DNA of 64,000 nt from Anaeramoeba ignava (GCA_028826165.1 JAPDFW010000124.1:62001-126000), one strand, 5' to 3'; counted from the first letter of the stretch, positions 1 through 12,066 are shown. The notes: a model not told the origin generated them from the letters alone. Numbers and translations: made by a program.

Positions 1-882
1 TTCAAATGTGGAATTTTGGTGAAAAAGTTGTGAAGAAAAAGTACTTTTTTTATGAAATTTTGGATTAAAAAAATCCCATTTTTGAAAATTTGGTTCAGAA
101 ACTCTTGGAAAATCTTGGAATAGATGGATTTTTTGGTGGAAATTTTCTATAAATTTATTATCAAAATGTGAGAAATGATCTGTAAAAAATTTCAATTTTT
201 GTTGATTTTTGTTTGGAAATAAATTTGGTAAATATCTGTGAAGTTGTATAAATTTTCCAATCGAGATTTTTTTAGGTTTAATTTTATTAACCAATTTCTG
301 TATTTGTAAGGTTTTTTTGACAGAATTTTTTATATTTTGTGTCAATAAATATTCCCAATCATTTGATCTTCCCAAATACATTTTCAAAAAATCTGATTTA
401 ATATTCATTTCTAGTTCTTTATCTTGAATCAATGATTTGAAAAATTGTTCAATAGAAAAATTTAATTTGTTGCTTTTGATTAATGGAAAAATATATTTAA
501 TAAATGAAGTTATTCCTTCCCAAAAAGCATTTTCCTTTTTTTGTTGAGAATCATTTTGAAAATTTTCATGTAATTCAAATTTATGTATTGCTTTAATAAA
601 ATTGAGAAAAATTGGAATTGGTTTTTGAATTTCTTCTGGATTTTGAATAAAAAAATAAAAGGAATTTTCTTTTTCAATTTTTTCTTCTTTCTCAAAAATT
701 CCAGAAATTTTAAGTGTTTGTTGTTCTTTTTCAATATTTTTTTCAATATTTTTTTCAAATGAAGCAAAATAAATTTCATGATATTTTCTGGATCTTTTTA
801 TTCTATTATTTGGAATTAGTTGGAAAAACAAATAATTTGAATTATTTTGTTTTTTGTTTGGAAAAATATAAATTTGAAGCAT
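1..882 (-). CDS. Unrecognised protein, C-terminal part beyond left edge
   Basis: An open frame of 294 codons runs from an ATG at 882 leftwards and is still open at base 1, so the 3' end lies outside the window. The product starts MLQIYIFPNKKQNN and is rich in K, N, F, I and Q. It has a charged segment (IEKEQQTLKISGIFEKEEKIEKEN) split by hydrophobic stretches, with no signal peptide or membrane segment. I do not recognise a domain. It lies 82 bp downstream of the importin alpha stop on the same strand. The ATG could also be an internal methionine of a longer gene, but the sequence just upstream is only A/T runs, which supports a start here. Confidence 0.6.
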   Translation of the reverse strand, partial: MLQIYIFPNKKQNNSNYLFFQLIPNNRIKRSRKYHEIYFASFEKNIEKNIEKEQQTLKISGIFEKEEKIEKENSFYFFIQNPEEIQKPIPIFLNFIKAIHKFELHENFQNDSQQKKENAFWEGITSFIKYIFPLIKSNKLNFSIEQFFKSLIQDKELEMNIKSDFLKMYLGRSNDWEYLLTQNIKNSVKKTLQIQKLVNKIKPKKISIGKFIQLHRYLPNLFPNKNQQKLKFFTDHFSHFDNKFIENFHQKIHLFQDFPRVSEPNFQKWDFFNPKFHKKSTFSSQLFHQNSTFE

Positions 883-964
883 ATTATTTGTTTTTTTAAA
901 AAAAAAAGAGGAAAAAAAATGAAAAAAAAATTTAAAAAAAAATTTTTTTTTGTTTTTTTTTTTT

Positions 965-3900
965 TTAAGCGAAAAAAGTTTCTAAAATTGAAAATGTTTT
1001 TTGATAAATTTCTTCATTTGGATGAGTTTGAAGTTGTTCAATTTTTTCAATTAAATTTGCTTCTTCCATTCTTTCTATCATTGGTGAATTTTTAACTGAA
1101 TTTTCTTTTTTCAAAATTTCTTCAATTAAATTTAAAATTGTAAGAATACTTTCTGTATTATCAATTTCAATTAAAGAAGTTATTTTTTTGAAGAAGTTTG
1201 TTGAGAAAATTTCACTAAAAATACAAATATAAATTTTAATTTCAAAATGAATTTTTTATCCGATTTTGAAATTTTAAAATAAATTTTGAAATAAATATTA
1301 ATTTTAATTTTAATTTTAATTTCAATATTAATATTAATTTTTAATTTTAATTTTAATTTTAATTTTAATTTTTAATTTTAATTTTAATTTTGATTTTAAT
1401 TTTAATTTTAATTTTAATTTTAATTTTAATTTTAATTTTAATTTTAATTTTAATTTTAATATTAATTTTAATTTCAATATTAAAATAAATTTTAAAATAA
1501 ATTTTAATTTTAATTTTAATTTTTGTGATAAAAACCTCATTTGATTTGAATTTGCATTCTTTATCATTTTAATTAAAAATGAAAATATTAAAATTCTAAT
1601 TTCATTTGAAGAATCCATTTCTAATTCTAATAAATTTATTAAAATTTTCCCATCAAGATATTTTTGAATAGAATTTTCATTTAAAGAAGAATTTGAGAGA
1701 ATTTTAATAATTCCTTCAGTTGCTTTTCTTCTTTTCCAAACTAGAATATTCTTAAATGGTTCTAAATTCTTTAATTCCATAATTTCATCTGAAATTCCTT
1801 CATCCATTGAAAAAATTATTGAAATTTGATTCAAACAAATAATTATAATTTCATATCCAATTTTTTCTCTTGGATTTACATCAATTTTTTGTTGTAATTT
1901 TCTAAAAAAACAATTTTAATTTTAATTTTAATTTTAATTTTAATTTTAATTTTAATTTTAATTTTAATTTTAATTTTAATTTTAATTTTAATTTTAATTT
2001 TAATTTTAATTTTAATTTTAATTTTAATTTTAATTTTAATTTTAATTTTAATTTTAATTTTAATTTTGATTTTAATTTTAATTTTAATTTTAATTTTAAT
2101 TTTAAATTTTTATTAAATTTTATTTTTAATTTTAATTTTAATTTTAAATTTTAATTTTAATTTTAATTTTAATTTTAAATTTTAAATTTTAATTTTAATT
2201 TTAATTTTAATTTTAATTTTAATTTTAATTTTAATTTTAAATTTTAATTTTAATTTTGATTTTAATTTTAATTTTAATTTTAATTTTAATTTTAATTTTA
2301 ATTTTAATTTTAAATTTTAATTTTTAATTTTAATTTTAATTTCTGAATTAAAATTTTTTTTTCATTTTAATTTTAATTTTAATTTTAATTTTAAATTTTA
2401 ATTTTAAATTTTAATTTTAATTTAAATTTTATTTTTAATTTTATTTTTAATTTTATTTTTAATATTAATTTTAATTTAGATTTTAATTTTATTTTTAATT
2501 TTAATTTTAATTTTAATTTTAATTTTAATTTTAATTTTAATTTTAATTTCTATCTAAATACGTGATAATATTCATTAATTTCAAATGTAAACCAGATTTC
2601 TGAATTAAATCTTTGTTCATATTTTCATTTCTAATTAAATCCAAAAGACACCAAAGAATATCTCTTTTTAATTCTTTATAATTTTGCTTTAAATTATTAA
2701 CTAATAAAGATAAAATTTGAGAAGCTTGATCTGAATTAACAAGAGATTTCCCACGAATTAAACTAGAAGTTAACAAAACAAATGTATGAAATTCTAAAGA
2801 ATGTGGTTTTATAGTTGGAAAAATTTCTAATAAAGTTTTAAGCACTTCTTGTTTTGATGAATGTCTTTGAAAATCAATATAAATATTATTAAGTGCTAAA
2901 GAACACTTTAAATTTTGATTTTGATTTTGATTTTAATTTTAATTTTAATTTTAAATTTTAATTTTAATTTTAATTTTAATTTTGATTTTAATTTTGATTT
3001 TAATTTTAATTTTAATTTTGATTTTGATTTTAATTTTAATTTTGATTTTGATTTTAATTTTAATTTAAATTTTAATAATAATTTTAATTTTTGATTTTGA
3101 TTTTAATTTTGATTTTTGATTTTAATTTTAATTTTAATTTTAATTTTAATTTTAATTTTAATTTTAATTTTAATTTTAATTTTAATTTTAATTTTGATTT
3201 AAATTTTAATTTTAAATTTTAATTTTAATTTTTGATTTTTTACAAGTTTTCTAATTTTTTTATTTGGTGATTTTAGATATTTTATTAATAAATTTTCAAT
3301 ATTATTATCAATTAAATATTGTGTTTGTTGAATTGTTCCACTTGAAATATTGCAAATAATCCACACAATTTCAAACTAAAAAAAGTAAAAAAAAAAGGAA
3401 AAGAATTTTAATTATTAATTTAAATTTTGATTTTTATTTTTAATTTTAATTTTAATTTTAATTTTAATTTTAATTTTAATTTTAATTTTAATTTTAATTT
3501 TAATTTTAATTTTAATTTTAATTTTAATTTTAATTTTAATTTTAATTTTAATTTTAATTTTAATTTTAATTTTAATTTTAATTTTAATTTTAATTTTAAT
3601 TTTAATTTTAATTTTGATTTTAATTTGAATTTTAATTATTAATTTAAATTTTGATTTTTATTTTTAATTTTAATTTTAATTTTAATTTTGATTTTAATTT
3701 TAATTTTAATTTTAATTTTAATTTTAATTTTAATTTTAAAAATCAATTCCACAAACTTGTATATCTTCGTTTGAATTATCGATTATAGTTATTAATTCTT
3801 TTATTATTCCAGTTTGAATAACTTGTTCAAATGGTGGATTTTCTGGAATAGAAAGAAGTTTTCTAATTTTTCCAAGATTTTCAAGCCTTTTCTTTAAATC

Positions 3901-4271
3901 TGTTCCAAAAATTAATTTTGAATAAATTGGAATCAATCGAATCTAAAATGAAGTTTAAATCAAAATGTTTTTCATTTAAGATAAAATTTTTGAAAAAGAA
4001 AATATAAATTTTTTTTTCTTTTTTTTTCTTTTACTTTTTTTTCTAATTGTTTTTGAAATTCTTCGCTTTGAAAATTTATTTTTGAAACTGTTTCTTGTTT
4101 TCCTTGTTTTTTCTTCATTCTTTTTTCAAGCATAAAATCTTCTTTTTTATTTTTACTTAAAGTTGAACCAATTTGAACTCTTTTATCTTTAACTGCATCA
4201 AAATCAATTGTTTTTTTAAATTTTTGTTTTCTAAGTTCTAGTTTTTTTTTATAATCATTTTGTTGATTCAT
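965..4271 (-). CDS. KPNA: Importin alpha (karyopherin alpha), six exons
   Basis: Nuclear-import adaptor that binds classical NLS cargo through ARM repeats and importin beta through its N-terminal IBB domain. Exons read on the minus strand: 4271-4035, 3942-3757, 3375-3244, 2905-2562, 1901-1536 and 1214-965. All junctions are GT..AG and in phase (505 codons including the stop, near the usual size). Exon 1 encodes a basic IBB-like region (KKKLELRKQKFKKTIDF then VKDKRVQIG). Exon 2 has the family signature around RKLLSIPENPPFEQVIQTG. Exon 3 reads IVWIICNISSGTIQQTQYLI. The C-terminus (IEKIEQLQTHPNEEIYQKTF) matches the last ARM repeat of the family. Introns 2 to 5 are largely AATTTT hexamer arrays, so exon edges were chosen by phase and family fit. 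Some ARM tryptophan/asparagine positions are diverged. Family assignment is confident; exact splice sites are inferred. Confidence 0.88.
1902..2561. repeat. Intronic (TTTTAA)n hexamer array in importin alpha
   Basis: Intron 4 of the importin alpha gene. It is almost wholly TTTTAA on the plus strand, with sparse variants (TTTTGA, TTTTTAA, TTTTAAA). It is one of four such introns in this gene (others at 1215-1535, 2906-3243 and 3376-3756). No coding potential beyond monotonous shadow frames. Confidence 0.9.
3376..3756. repeat. Intronic (TTTTAA)n hexamer array in importin alpha
   Basis: Intron 2 of the importin alpha gene, with a long nearly pure TTTTAA run from about 3440 to 3610. An interrupted stretch (AATTATTAATTTAAATTTTGATTTTTA) occurs on both sides of the run, at about 3408-3440 and 3634-3662, so the array edges are themselves duplicated. 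Confidence 0.9.
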
Positions 4272-4339
4272 TTTTATTGAAAGAAAAAAAGAAAAAAATG
4301 AAAAAATGAAAAAAAAAATTTTTAATTTTAATTTTAATT

Positions 4340-6117
4340 TTAATTTTGATTATTAAATTTTTTAATTAATAAATCAAATAAATTTGGATTTGTTTGATTT
4401 AATTGAAAATAATCAATCCCAATTTGAATTTCATTAATGATTTCTTGTGTAATTTTGAATATCATCTTTGATTTGATTTGAATAAATCCAATATTCAAAT
4501 ATTTGAAATGATTTATTACTTAATTCACTATAATCTGTAACTTTATTAGATTTATCTTCTGTTACAGATAAAAACATTCCTCGATATAATTCACTTCTCA
4601 TTATTAATATCAATTTAGGAAATTTATATTGTTTTTCTTTTCTTTCAATAATAAAATCTTTTTCATTTTCATTTAAATAAATTCTTTTCATTGTTTCTTC
4701 AATTTTTTCATTTGAATTTATAATTTCTTTAATTTCAGAATATAATTTTGGATTTATTTTGGAATTGTTTGAATAAATCATTTCAAATATTTGATTTGAT
4801 TCTTTAATTGATTTTTTTGAAATAATTTCTTGAAGTTTTTCAATTTCATTTTGATTTTAATCTGTATTTCAATATTAATTTATGAGCTTCAATTATTTCT
4901 CCATTTTCGGTTTTAAATGAAATATTGCAAAATTCTTTTCTTTCAAATAATTTTATCAAATCTTCTTCAAGATTGGAAAAAGAAGGAAGAGAATAATAAA
5001 GAAACGAATTGAAATTTCCACAATAAACATGATAATTAGAAATATCTTCATTAAATCTTAATTTAGGAAGTTCAATTTGAATTGGAATTGATTGATCATT
5101 TGTATCTCCAGTTCCTAATTGACCAAAATAATTACTTCCAAATCCTATTAATTTTGGATTTGAAGTTAAAATCAAAGTATGCCCATTTCCACAAGAAAAA
5201 TCAAGAATAATATCATCATTTTCAAATAAAGATGATTTGATTTCAGTAAATTCATAAGTATGTTGATTTTTGCCAAGTCCATTAAATTTAGAATATCCAC
5301 ATGAATAAATTTTTCTTTTTGGATTTTGATTTTCTTTTTCAATCAAAATTATTGAAAAAGAAATACCAGATTGAATATCAATTATTTTGCCTTTTGGAAT
5401 ATTTTGGATTTTGGTTAATTTATTAATTACTCTTTCTTCTTTTCTTGTTTCTCCTAATCCAAGTTGACTAAAATAATTCCAGCCGCATCCAAATAATTCT
5501 TGATTTGAATTTAAAAGAAAAACAGAATTTGAAAAGTTTCCTGAAAATATTTTAGAAACATTTTTCATCATTAAAATTGGTTTTTCTGTTTTTTTAAGTT
5601 TTTCAGAATCAAATCCAAGTTGACCATATTTATTTGAACCAATTCCATAAGCATTTTGATTTGAAGTTAATAAGTAAATTGAATCAACACCAGAAACAAT
5701 ATCTTGAATTATTCTATCATTTGTATCTTCAATTAATGATGAAATATTGATAAATTCATTTGGATTTTTTGGATTAATATCTCTTCCTTTGGCAAATACA
5801 TTTCCTTCTATTGTTAAAATAGCTTCATTTTCAAAACCAACAGTTACTTTTTGAATATTTTCTTCAATTTGGATTTTTTCAATTTTTTGTTTTGAATCTT
5901 CTTCATTTAAATATTCTATTGCTTTTCCATTTTTAAAAAGGAAAATTATTGAATAATCTGTTGATGAAATTTGTTTAATTTGTTTTTCATTTTCATTTTC
6001 ATTTTCATTTTCATTTTCATTTTCAAATTTAAATTGAATTGGTTTTGTTATTTCATTTGGTTTATTTTTGAAAAGTTTTGGATATAGATTTTGACCAAAA
6101 AATATAATATCATTCAT
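4340..6117 (-). pseudogene. RCC1-BTB-BTB paralog A, two frame breaks
   Basis: First of four tandem paralogs. An ATG at 6117 opens MNDIIFFGQNLYPKLF, then an NE dipeptide tract and RCC1-type propeller repeats (YGIGSNKYGQLGF, LFGCGWNYFSQLGLG, GFGSNYFGQLGTGD). A first BTB follows (EFCNISFKTENGEIIEAHKLILKYRL). The frame then breaks at an extra base in the T run 4855-4858. It resumes through the second BTB-like part (LILIMRSELYRGMFLSV) and breaks again at an extra base in the T run 4453-4456. The rest, to a stop at 4340-4342, is open in the original relative frame. Compared with paralog B, both breaks are one-base insertions. It may be a young pseudogene or carry sequencing indels. RCC1 plus paired BTBs resembles the IBtk-type layout; BTBs often act as cullin-3 adaptors, which is inference here. 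Confidence 0.75.
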
Positions 6118-6272
6118 TTTTGAAAAGAAAAAAATGAAAAAAATAATTTTGGAATTTTAATTTTAATTTTAATTTTAATTTTAATTTTGATTTTGATTTT
6201 TGATTTTGATTTTAAATTTTAAATTTGATTTTGATTTTAATTTTAATTTTAATTTTATTTATTATTTCTTAA

Positions 6273-8081
6273 TTAAAAAATTAAACATTTTTCTTTTTTG
6301 TTCTTTAAATTTTGATTATTAAATTTATTAATTAATAAATCAAATAAATTTGGATTTGTTTGATTTAATTGAAAATAATCAATTCCAATTTTAAGTTCAT
6401 TAATTATTTCTTGTGTAATTTGAATTTCATCTTTAATTTGATTTGAATAAATCCAATATTCAAATATTTGAAATGATTTATTACTTAATTCACTATAATC
6501 TGTAACTTTATTAGAAGTATCTTTTGTTACAGATAAAAACATTACTCGATATAATTCACTTCTCATTATTAATATTAATTTTGGAAATTTATATTGTTTT
6601 TCTTTTCTTTCAATTATAAAATCTTTTTCATTTTCATTTTCATTTTCATTTAAATAAATTCTTTTCATTGTTTCTTCAATTTTTTCATTTGAATTTATAA
6701 TTTCTTTAATTTCAGAATATAATATTGGATTTATTTTGGAATTATTTGAATAAATCATTTCAAATATTTGATTTGATTCTTTAATTGATTTTTTTGAAAT
6801 AATTTCTTGAAGTTTTTCAATTTGATTTTGTTTTAATCTGTATTTCAATATTAATTTATGAGCTTCAATTATTTCTCCATTTTCGGTTTTAAATGAAATA
6901 TTGCAAAATTCTTTTCTTTCAAATAATTTTATCAAATCTTCTTCAATATTGGAAAAAGAAGGAGGAGAATAATAAAGAAACGAATTAAAATTTCCACAAT
7001 AAACATGATAATTAGAAATATCTTCATTAAATCTTAATTTAGGAAGTTCAATTTGAATTGGAATTGATTGATCTTTTGTATCTCCAGTTCCTAATTGACC
7101 ATATTCATTATATCCAAATCCTATCAACTTATTATTTGAAGTTAAAATCAAAGTATGAACATTTCCAACAGAAAAATCAAGAATATTATCATTTTCAAAT
7201 AAAGATGATTTGATTTCAGTAAATTCACAAGTATTTTGATCTTTGCCAAGTCCATTAAATTTAGAATATCCACATGAATAAATTTTTCTTTTTGGATTTT
7301 GATTTTCAATCAACATTATTGAAAAAGAAATACCACATTGAATATCAATTATTTTGCCTTTTGGAATATTTTGGATTTTGGTTAATTTATTAATTACTCT
7401 TTCTTTTCTTGATTCTCCTAATCCAAGTTGACTAAAATAATTCCAGCCGCATCCAAATAATTCTTGATTTAAATTTAAAAGAAAAATATGTTTTGAAGAA
7501 ATTCCTGAAAATATTTTAGAAATATTTTTCATCATTAAAATTGGTTTTTGTGTTTTTTGAAGTGTTTCAGAATCAAAACCAAGTTGACCCCAATAATTTG
7601 AACCAATTCCATAAACATTTTGATTTGAAGTTAATAAGTAAATTGAATCAACACCAGAAACAATATCTTGAATTATTCTATCATTTGTATCTTCAATTAA
7701 TGATGAAATATTGATAAATTCATTTGGATTTTTTGGGTTAACATCATTTCCTTTGGTAAATACATTTCCTTCTTTTGTTAAAATAGCTTCATTTTCAAAA
7801 CCAACAGTTACTTTTTGAATATTTTCTTCAATTTGGATTTTTTCAATTTTTTGTTTTGAATCTTCTTCATTTAAATATTCTATTGCTTTTCCATTTTTAA
7901 AAAGGAAAATTGTTGAATAATCTGTTGATGAAATTTGTTTAATTTGTTTTTCATTTTCATTTTCATTTTCATTTTCATTTTCATTTTCAAATTTAAATTG
8001 AATTGGTTTTGTTATTTCATTTGGTTTATTTTTGAAAAGTTTTGGATATAGATTTTGACCAAAAAATATAATTTCATTCAT
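6273..8081 (-). CDS. RCC1-repeat, double-BTB protein (paralog B, intact)
   Basis: Single-exon 602-residue frame. Layout: short leader, (NE)n tract at about residues 32-44, RCC1 propeller repeats to about residue 360 (YGIGSNYWGQLGF, GCGWNYFSQLGLG, GFGYNEYGQLGTGD), first BTB at about 390-415 (FCNISFKTENGEIIEAHKLIL), then a linker and second BTB at about 490-590 (FPKLILIMRSELYRVMFLSV). It ends with a lysine-rich tail. Members with paired BTBs and RCC1 repeats are typically adaptors, for example for cullin-3 ligases or small-GTPase signalling; no substrate can be named. The gap to the upstream paralog is about 155 bp of AATTTT-type repeat, and the leader sequence before the ATG is nearly the same as before paralogs A and C, showing duplication with flanks. 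Confidence 0.85.
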   Translation of the reverse strand: MNEIIFFGQNLYPKLFKNKPNEITKPIQFKFENENENENENENEKQIKQISSTDYSTIFLFKNGKAIEYLNEEDSKQKIEKIQIEENIQKVTVGFENEAILTKEGNVFTKGNDVNPKNPNEFINISSLIEDTNDRIIQDIVSGVDSIYLLTSNQNVYGIGSNYWGQLGFDSETLQKTQKPILMMKNISKIFSGISSKHIFLLNLNQELFGCGWNYFSQLGLGESRKERVINKLTKIQNIPKGKIIDIQCGISFSIMLIENQNPKRKIYSCGYSKFNGLGKDQNTCEFTEIKSSLFENDNILDFSVGNVHTLILTSNNKLIGFGYNEYGQLGTGDTKDQSIPIQIELPKLRFNEDISNYHVYCGNFNSFLYYSPPSFSNIEEDLIKLFERKEFCNISFKTENGEIIEAHKLILKYRLKQNQIEKLQEIISKKSIKESNQIFEMIYSNNSKINPILYSEIKEIINSNEKIEETMKRIYLNENENENEKDFIIERKEKQYKFPKLILIMRSELYRVMFLSVTKDTSNKVTDYSELSNKSFQIFEYWIYSNQIKDEIQITQEIINELKIGIDYFQLNQTNPNLFDLLINKFNNQNLKNKKEKCLIF

Positions 8082-8237
8082 TTTTGAAAAAGAAAAAAAT
8101 GAAAAAAATAATTTTGGAATTTTAATTTTAATTTTAATTTTAAATATTAATTTAAATTTAAATTTTAATTTTAATTTTAAATTTTAAATTTGATTTTGAT
8201 TTTAATTTTAATTTTAATTTTATTTATTATTTCTTAA

Positions 8238-10042
8238 TTAAAAAATTAAACATTTTTCTTTTTTGTTCTTTAAATTTTGATTATTAAATTTATTAATTAA
8301 TAAATCAAATAAATTTGGATATGTTTGATTTAATTGAAAATAATCAATTCCAATTTGAATTTCATCAATTATTTCTTGTGTAATTTGAATTTCATCTTTA
8401 ATTTGATTTGAATAAATCCAATATTCAAATATTTGAAATGATTTATTACTTAATTCACTATAATCTGTAACTTTATTTGATTTATCTTCTGTTACAGATA
8501 AAAACATTCCTCGATATAATTCACTTCTCATTATTAATATTAATTTTGGAAATTTATATTGTTTTTCTTTTCTTTCAATTATAAAATCTTTTTCATTTTC
8601 ATTTTCATTTTCATTTAAATAAATTCTTTTCATTGTTTCTTCAATTTTTTCATTTGAATTTATAATTTCTTTAATTTCAGAATATAATTTTGGATTTATT
8701 ATTCTGTTTGAATAAATCATTTCAAATATTTGATTTGATTCTTTAATTGATTTTTTTGAAATAATTTCTTGAAGTTTTTCAATTTGATTTTGATTTAATC
8801 TGTATTTCAATATTAATTTATGAGCTTCAATTATTTCTCCATTTTCTGTTTTAAATGAAATATTGCAAAATTCTTTTCTTCCAAATAGTTTTATCAAATC
8901 TTCTTCAAGATTGGAAAAAGAAGGAGGAGAATAATAAAGAAATGAATGCAAATATCCACAAGAAATATGATAATTGGAAATATCTTCATTAAATCTTAAT
9001 TTAGGAAGTTCAATTTGAATTGGAATTGATTGAGATTTTGTATCTCCAGTTCCTAATTGACCAAAATAATTACTTCCAAATCCTATTAATCTTGAATTGG
9101 AAGTTAAAATTAAAGTATGATCACATCCAACAGAAAAATCAAGAATAATATCATTTTCAAATAAAGATGATTTGATTTCAGTAAATTCATTTGTATTTTG
9201 ATCTTTGCCAAGTCCATTAAATTCATAATTTCCACATGAATAAAGTTTTCTTTTTGGATTTTGATTTTGATTTTCATTTTCAATCAACATTATTGAATGA
9301 TAATTTCCAGTTTGAATATCAATTATTTTACCTTTTGGAATATTTTGGATTTTGGTTAATTTTTGGATTTTTATTTCTTTTCTTGATTCTCCTAATCCAA
9401 CTTGGCCATAATAATTATATCCGCATCCAAATAATTCTTGATTTGAATTTAAAAGAAAAATATGAAATGAAGTATTTCCTGAAAATATTTTAGAAATATT
9501 TTTCATCATTAAATTTGGTTTTTCTGTTTTTTGAAGTGTTTCAGAATCAAAACCAAGTTGACCAAATTCATTTGAACCAATTCCATAAGCATTTTGATTT
9601 GAAGTTAATAAATAAATTGAATCAACACCAGAAACAATATCTTGAATTATTCTATCATTTGTATCTTCAATTAATGATGAAATATTGATAAATTCATTTG
9701 GTTTTTTGGATTAATATAATATCCTTTGGCAAATACATTTCCTTCTTTTGTTAAAATAGCTTCATTTGAATAACCAACAGATACTTTTTGAATATTTTCT
9801 TCAATTTGGATTTTTTCAGGATTTTGTTTTGAATCATTTTCATCTAAATATTCTATTGCTTTTCCATTTTTGAAAAGGAAAATTGTTCCATAAAAGCCTG
9901 TTGAAATTTGTTTAATTTGTTTTTCATTTTCATTTTCATTTTCATTTTCAAATTTAAATTGAATTGGCTTTGTTATTTTATTTGAGTCATTTTTAAAAAA
10001 GATTAAATTTTGATTTGAACCAAAAAATAAACAATCATTCAT
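8238..10042 (-). pseudogene. RCC1-BTB-BTB paralog C, one frame break
   Basis: Same layout as paralog B. The N-terminal frame starts MNDCLFFGSNQNLIFF at 10042 and reaches about residue 115. A one-base deletion at about 9700-9702 then shifts the frame: paralogs read GGATTTTTTGG on the plus strand and this copy reads GGTTTTTTGG. The remaining propeller and both BTB regions are fully open down to the stop at 8238. With the missing base it would be about 601 residues, like paralog B. Only one lesion and otherwise intact coding suggest a recent inactivation or an assembly error. The shorter NE tract (four repeats against six in A and B) shows tract-length change between copies. Confidence 0.75.
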
Positions 10043-10177
10043 TTTTGAAAAGAAAAAAATGAAAAAAATAATTTTGGAATTTTAATTTTAATTTTGATTT
10101 TAATTTTAATTTTAATTTTAATTTTAATTTTAATTTTGATTTTAATTTTAATTTTAATTTTAATTTTAATTTTAATT

Positions 10178-11956
10178 TTAATTTTGATTTTGATTTTTAA
10201 ATTTGATAATTAATAAATCAAATAAATTTGGATTTGTTTGATTTAATTGAAAATAATCAATTCCAATTTGAATTTCATCAATAATTTCTTGTGTAATTTG
10301 AATTTCATCTTTAATTTGATTTGAATAAATCCAATATTCAAATATTTGAAATGATTTATTACTTAATTCACTATAATCTGTAACTTTATTAGATTTATCA
10401 TTTATTACAGATAAAAACATTCCTCGATATAATTCACTTCTCATTATTAATATTAATTTAGGAAATTTATATTGTTTTTCTTTTCTTTCAATAATAAAAT
10501 CTTTTTCATTTTCATTTTCATTTTCATTTAAATAAATTCTTTTCATTGTTTCTTCAATTTTTTCATTTGAATTTATAATTTCTTTAATTTCAGAATATAA
10601 TTTTGGATTTATTATTCTGTTTGAATAAATCATTTCAAATATTTGATTTGATTCTTTAATTGATTTTTTTGAAATAATTTCTTGAAGTTTTTCAATTTGA
10701 TTTTCATTTTGATTTAATCTATATTTCAATATTAATTTATGAGCTTCAATTATTTCTCCATTTTCTGTTTTAAATGAAATATTACAAAATTCTTTTCTTC
10801 TAAATAAATTGATCAAATCTTCTTCAAGATTGGAAAAAGAAGGAGGAGAATAATAAAGAAATGAATTGAAATTTCCACAAGAAAAATGATAATTGGAAAT
10901 ATCTTCATTAAATCTTAATTTAGGAAGTTCAATTTGAATTGGAATTAATTGGTTATTTGTATCTCCAGTTCCTAATTGACCATATTCATTACTTCCAAAT
11001 CCTATCATTTTTCCTTTAGAAGTTAAAATCAAAGTATGGAAATTTCCAACAGAAAATTCAAGAATATTATCATTTTCATTTTCAAATAAAGATGATTTGA
11101 TTTCAGTAAATTCATAAGTATCTTCATTTTTACCAAGTCCATTATCTTTCCAATATCCACATGAATAAAGTTTTCTTTTTGGATTTGGAGTTTGATTTTC
11201 ATCTTCAATCAACATTATTGAATGATAAATCCCACATTGAATATCAATTATTTTGCCTTTTGGAATATTTTGGATTTGGGTTAATTTATTGATTGCTCTT
11301 TCTTTTTTTCTTGATTCTCCTAATCCAAGTTCGCCAAATTGATTATCACCGCATCCAAATAATTCTTGATTTGAATTTAAAAGAAAAACAGAATTTGAAA
11401 AGTTTCCTGAAAATATTTTAGAAACATTTTTCATCATTAAAATTGGTTTTTCTGTTTTTTTAATTGTTTTAGAATCAAAACCAAGTTGACCATAATAATT
11501 TGAACCAATTCCATAAACATTATTATTTGAAGTTAATAAGTAAATTGAATTGAATCCAGAAACAATATCTTGAGTTACTCTATCATTTGTATCTTCAATT
11601 AATGATGAAATATTGATAAATTGATTTGGATTTTTTGGATTAATATCTTTTCCTTTTACAAATACATTTCCTTCTTTTGTTAAAATAGCTTCATTTGCAA
11701 AACCAACAGTTACTTTTTGAATATTTTCAATTTGGATTTTTGAAGGATTTTCAATTAAATCATATTTAGTCGTTTTGCCATCTTTAAAAAGGAAAATTAT
11801 TGAAAAAAAACCTATTGAAATTTGTTTAATTTGTTTTTCATTTTCATTTTCATTTTCATTTTCAAATTTAAATTGAATTGGATTTATTATTGAATTTTGT
11901 TTATTTTTGAAAAGTTTTGGTGATTCATTTGAACCAAAAAATATAATTTCATTCAT
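10178..11956 (-). CDS. RCC1-repeat, double-BTB protein (paralog D, intact)
   Basis: Intact single-exon frame of about 592 residues from MNEIIFFGSNESPKLF. I chose the ATG at 11956 because it matches the start of the other paralogs. The frame could be extended to 12070, but that adds a 38-residue run of F/I/K from A/T-rich leader DNA. RCC1 blades include YGIGSNYYGQLGF, GCGDNQFGELGLG and GFGSNEYGQLGTGD. BTB1 is FCNISFKTENGEIIEAHKLIL and BTB2 is FPKLILIMRSELYRGMFLSV. It is the most diverged of the four in the propeller (its early propeller lacks the EDSKQK-type stretch), while the BTB half stays nearly identical, which hints at gene conversion or stronger constraint there. Its ATG is 110 bp from the kinase stop. 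Confidence 0.85.
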   Translation of the reverse strand: MNEIIFFGSNESPKLFKNKQNSIINPIQFKFENENENENEKQIKQISIGFFSIIFLFKDGKTTKYDLIENPSKIQIENIQKVTVGFANEAILTKEGNVFVKGKDINPKNPNQFINISSLIEDTNDRVTQDIVSGFNSIYLLTSNNNVYGIGSNYYGQLGFDSKTIKKTEKPILMMKNVSKIFSGNFSNSVFLLNSNQELFGCGDNQFGELGLGESRKKERAINKLTQIQNIPKGKIIDIQCGIYHSIMLIEDENQTPNPKRKLYSCGYWKDNGLGKNEDTYEFTEIKSSLFENENDNILEFSVGNFHTLILTSKGKMIGFGSNEYGQLGTGDTNNQLIPIQIELPKLRFNEDISNYHFSCGNFNSFLYYSPPSFSNLEEDLINLFRRKEFCNISFKTENGEIIEAHKLILKYRLNQNENQIEKLQEIISKKSIKESNQIFEMIYSNRIINPKLYSEIKEIINSNEKIEETMKRIYLNENENENEKDFIIERKEKQYKFPKLILIMRSELYRGMFLSVINDKSNKVTDYSELSNKSFQIFEYWIYSNQIKDEIQITQEIIDEIQIGIDYFQLNQTNPNLFDLLIIKFKNQNQN

Positions 11957-12066
11957 TTTCTTTTTTAAAAAGTAAAAAATGAAAAAAATGAAAAAAATAA
12001 TTTTTCTAATAAAATTTATTAAAGAAAAAAGAAAAAAAAAAACATAAAAAAATTTACTCAAATGAA

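Noticed and set aside
3427-3642. Open frame of (NF)n repeats
   Set aside because: Lies wholly in importin alpha intron 2 and reads the hexamer array.
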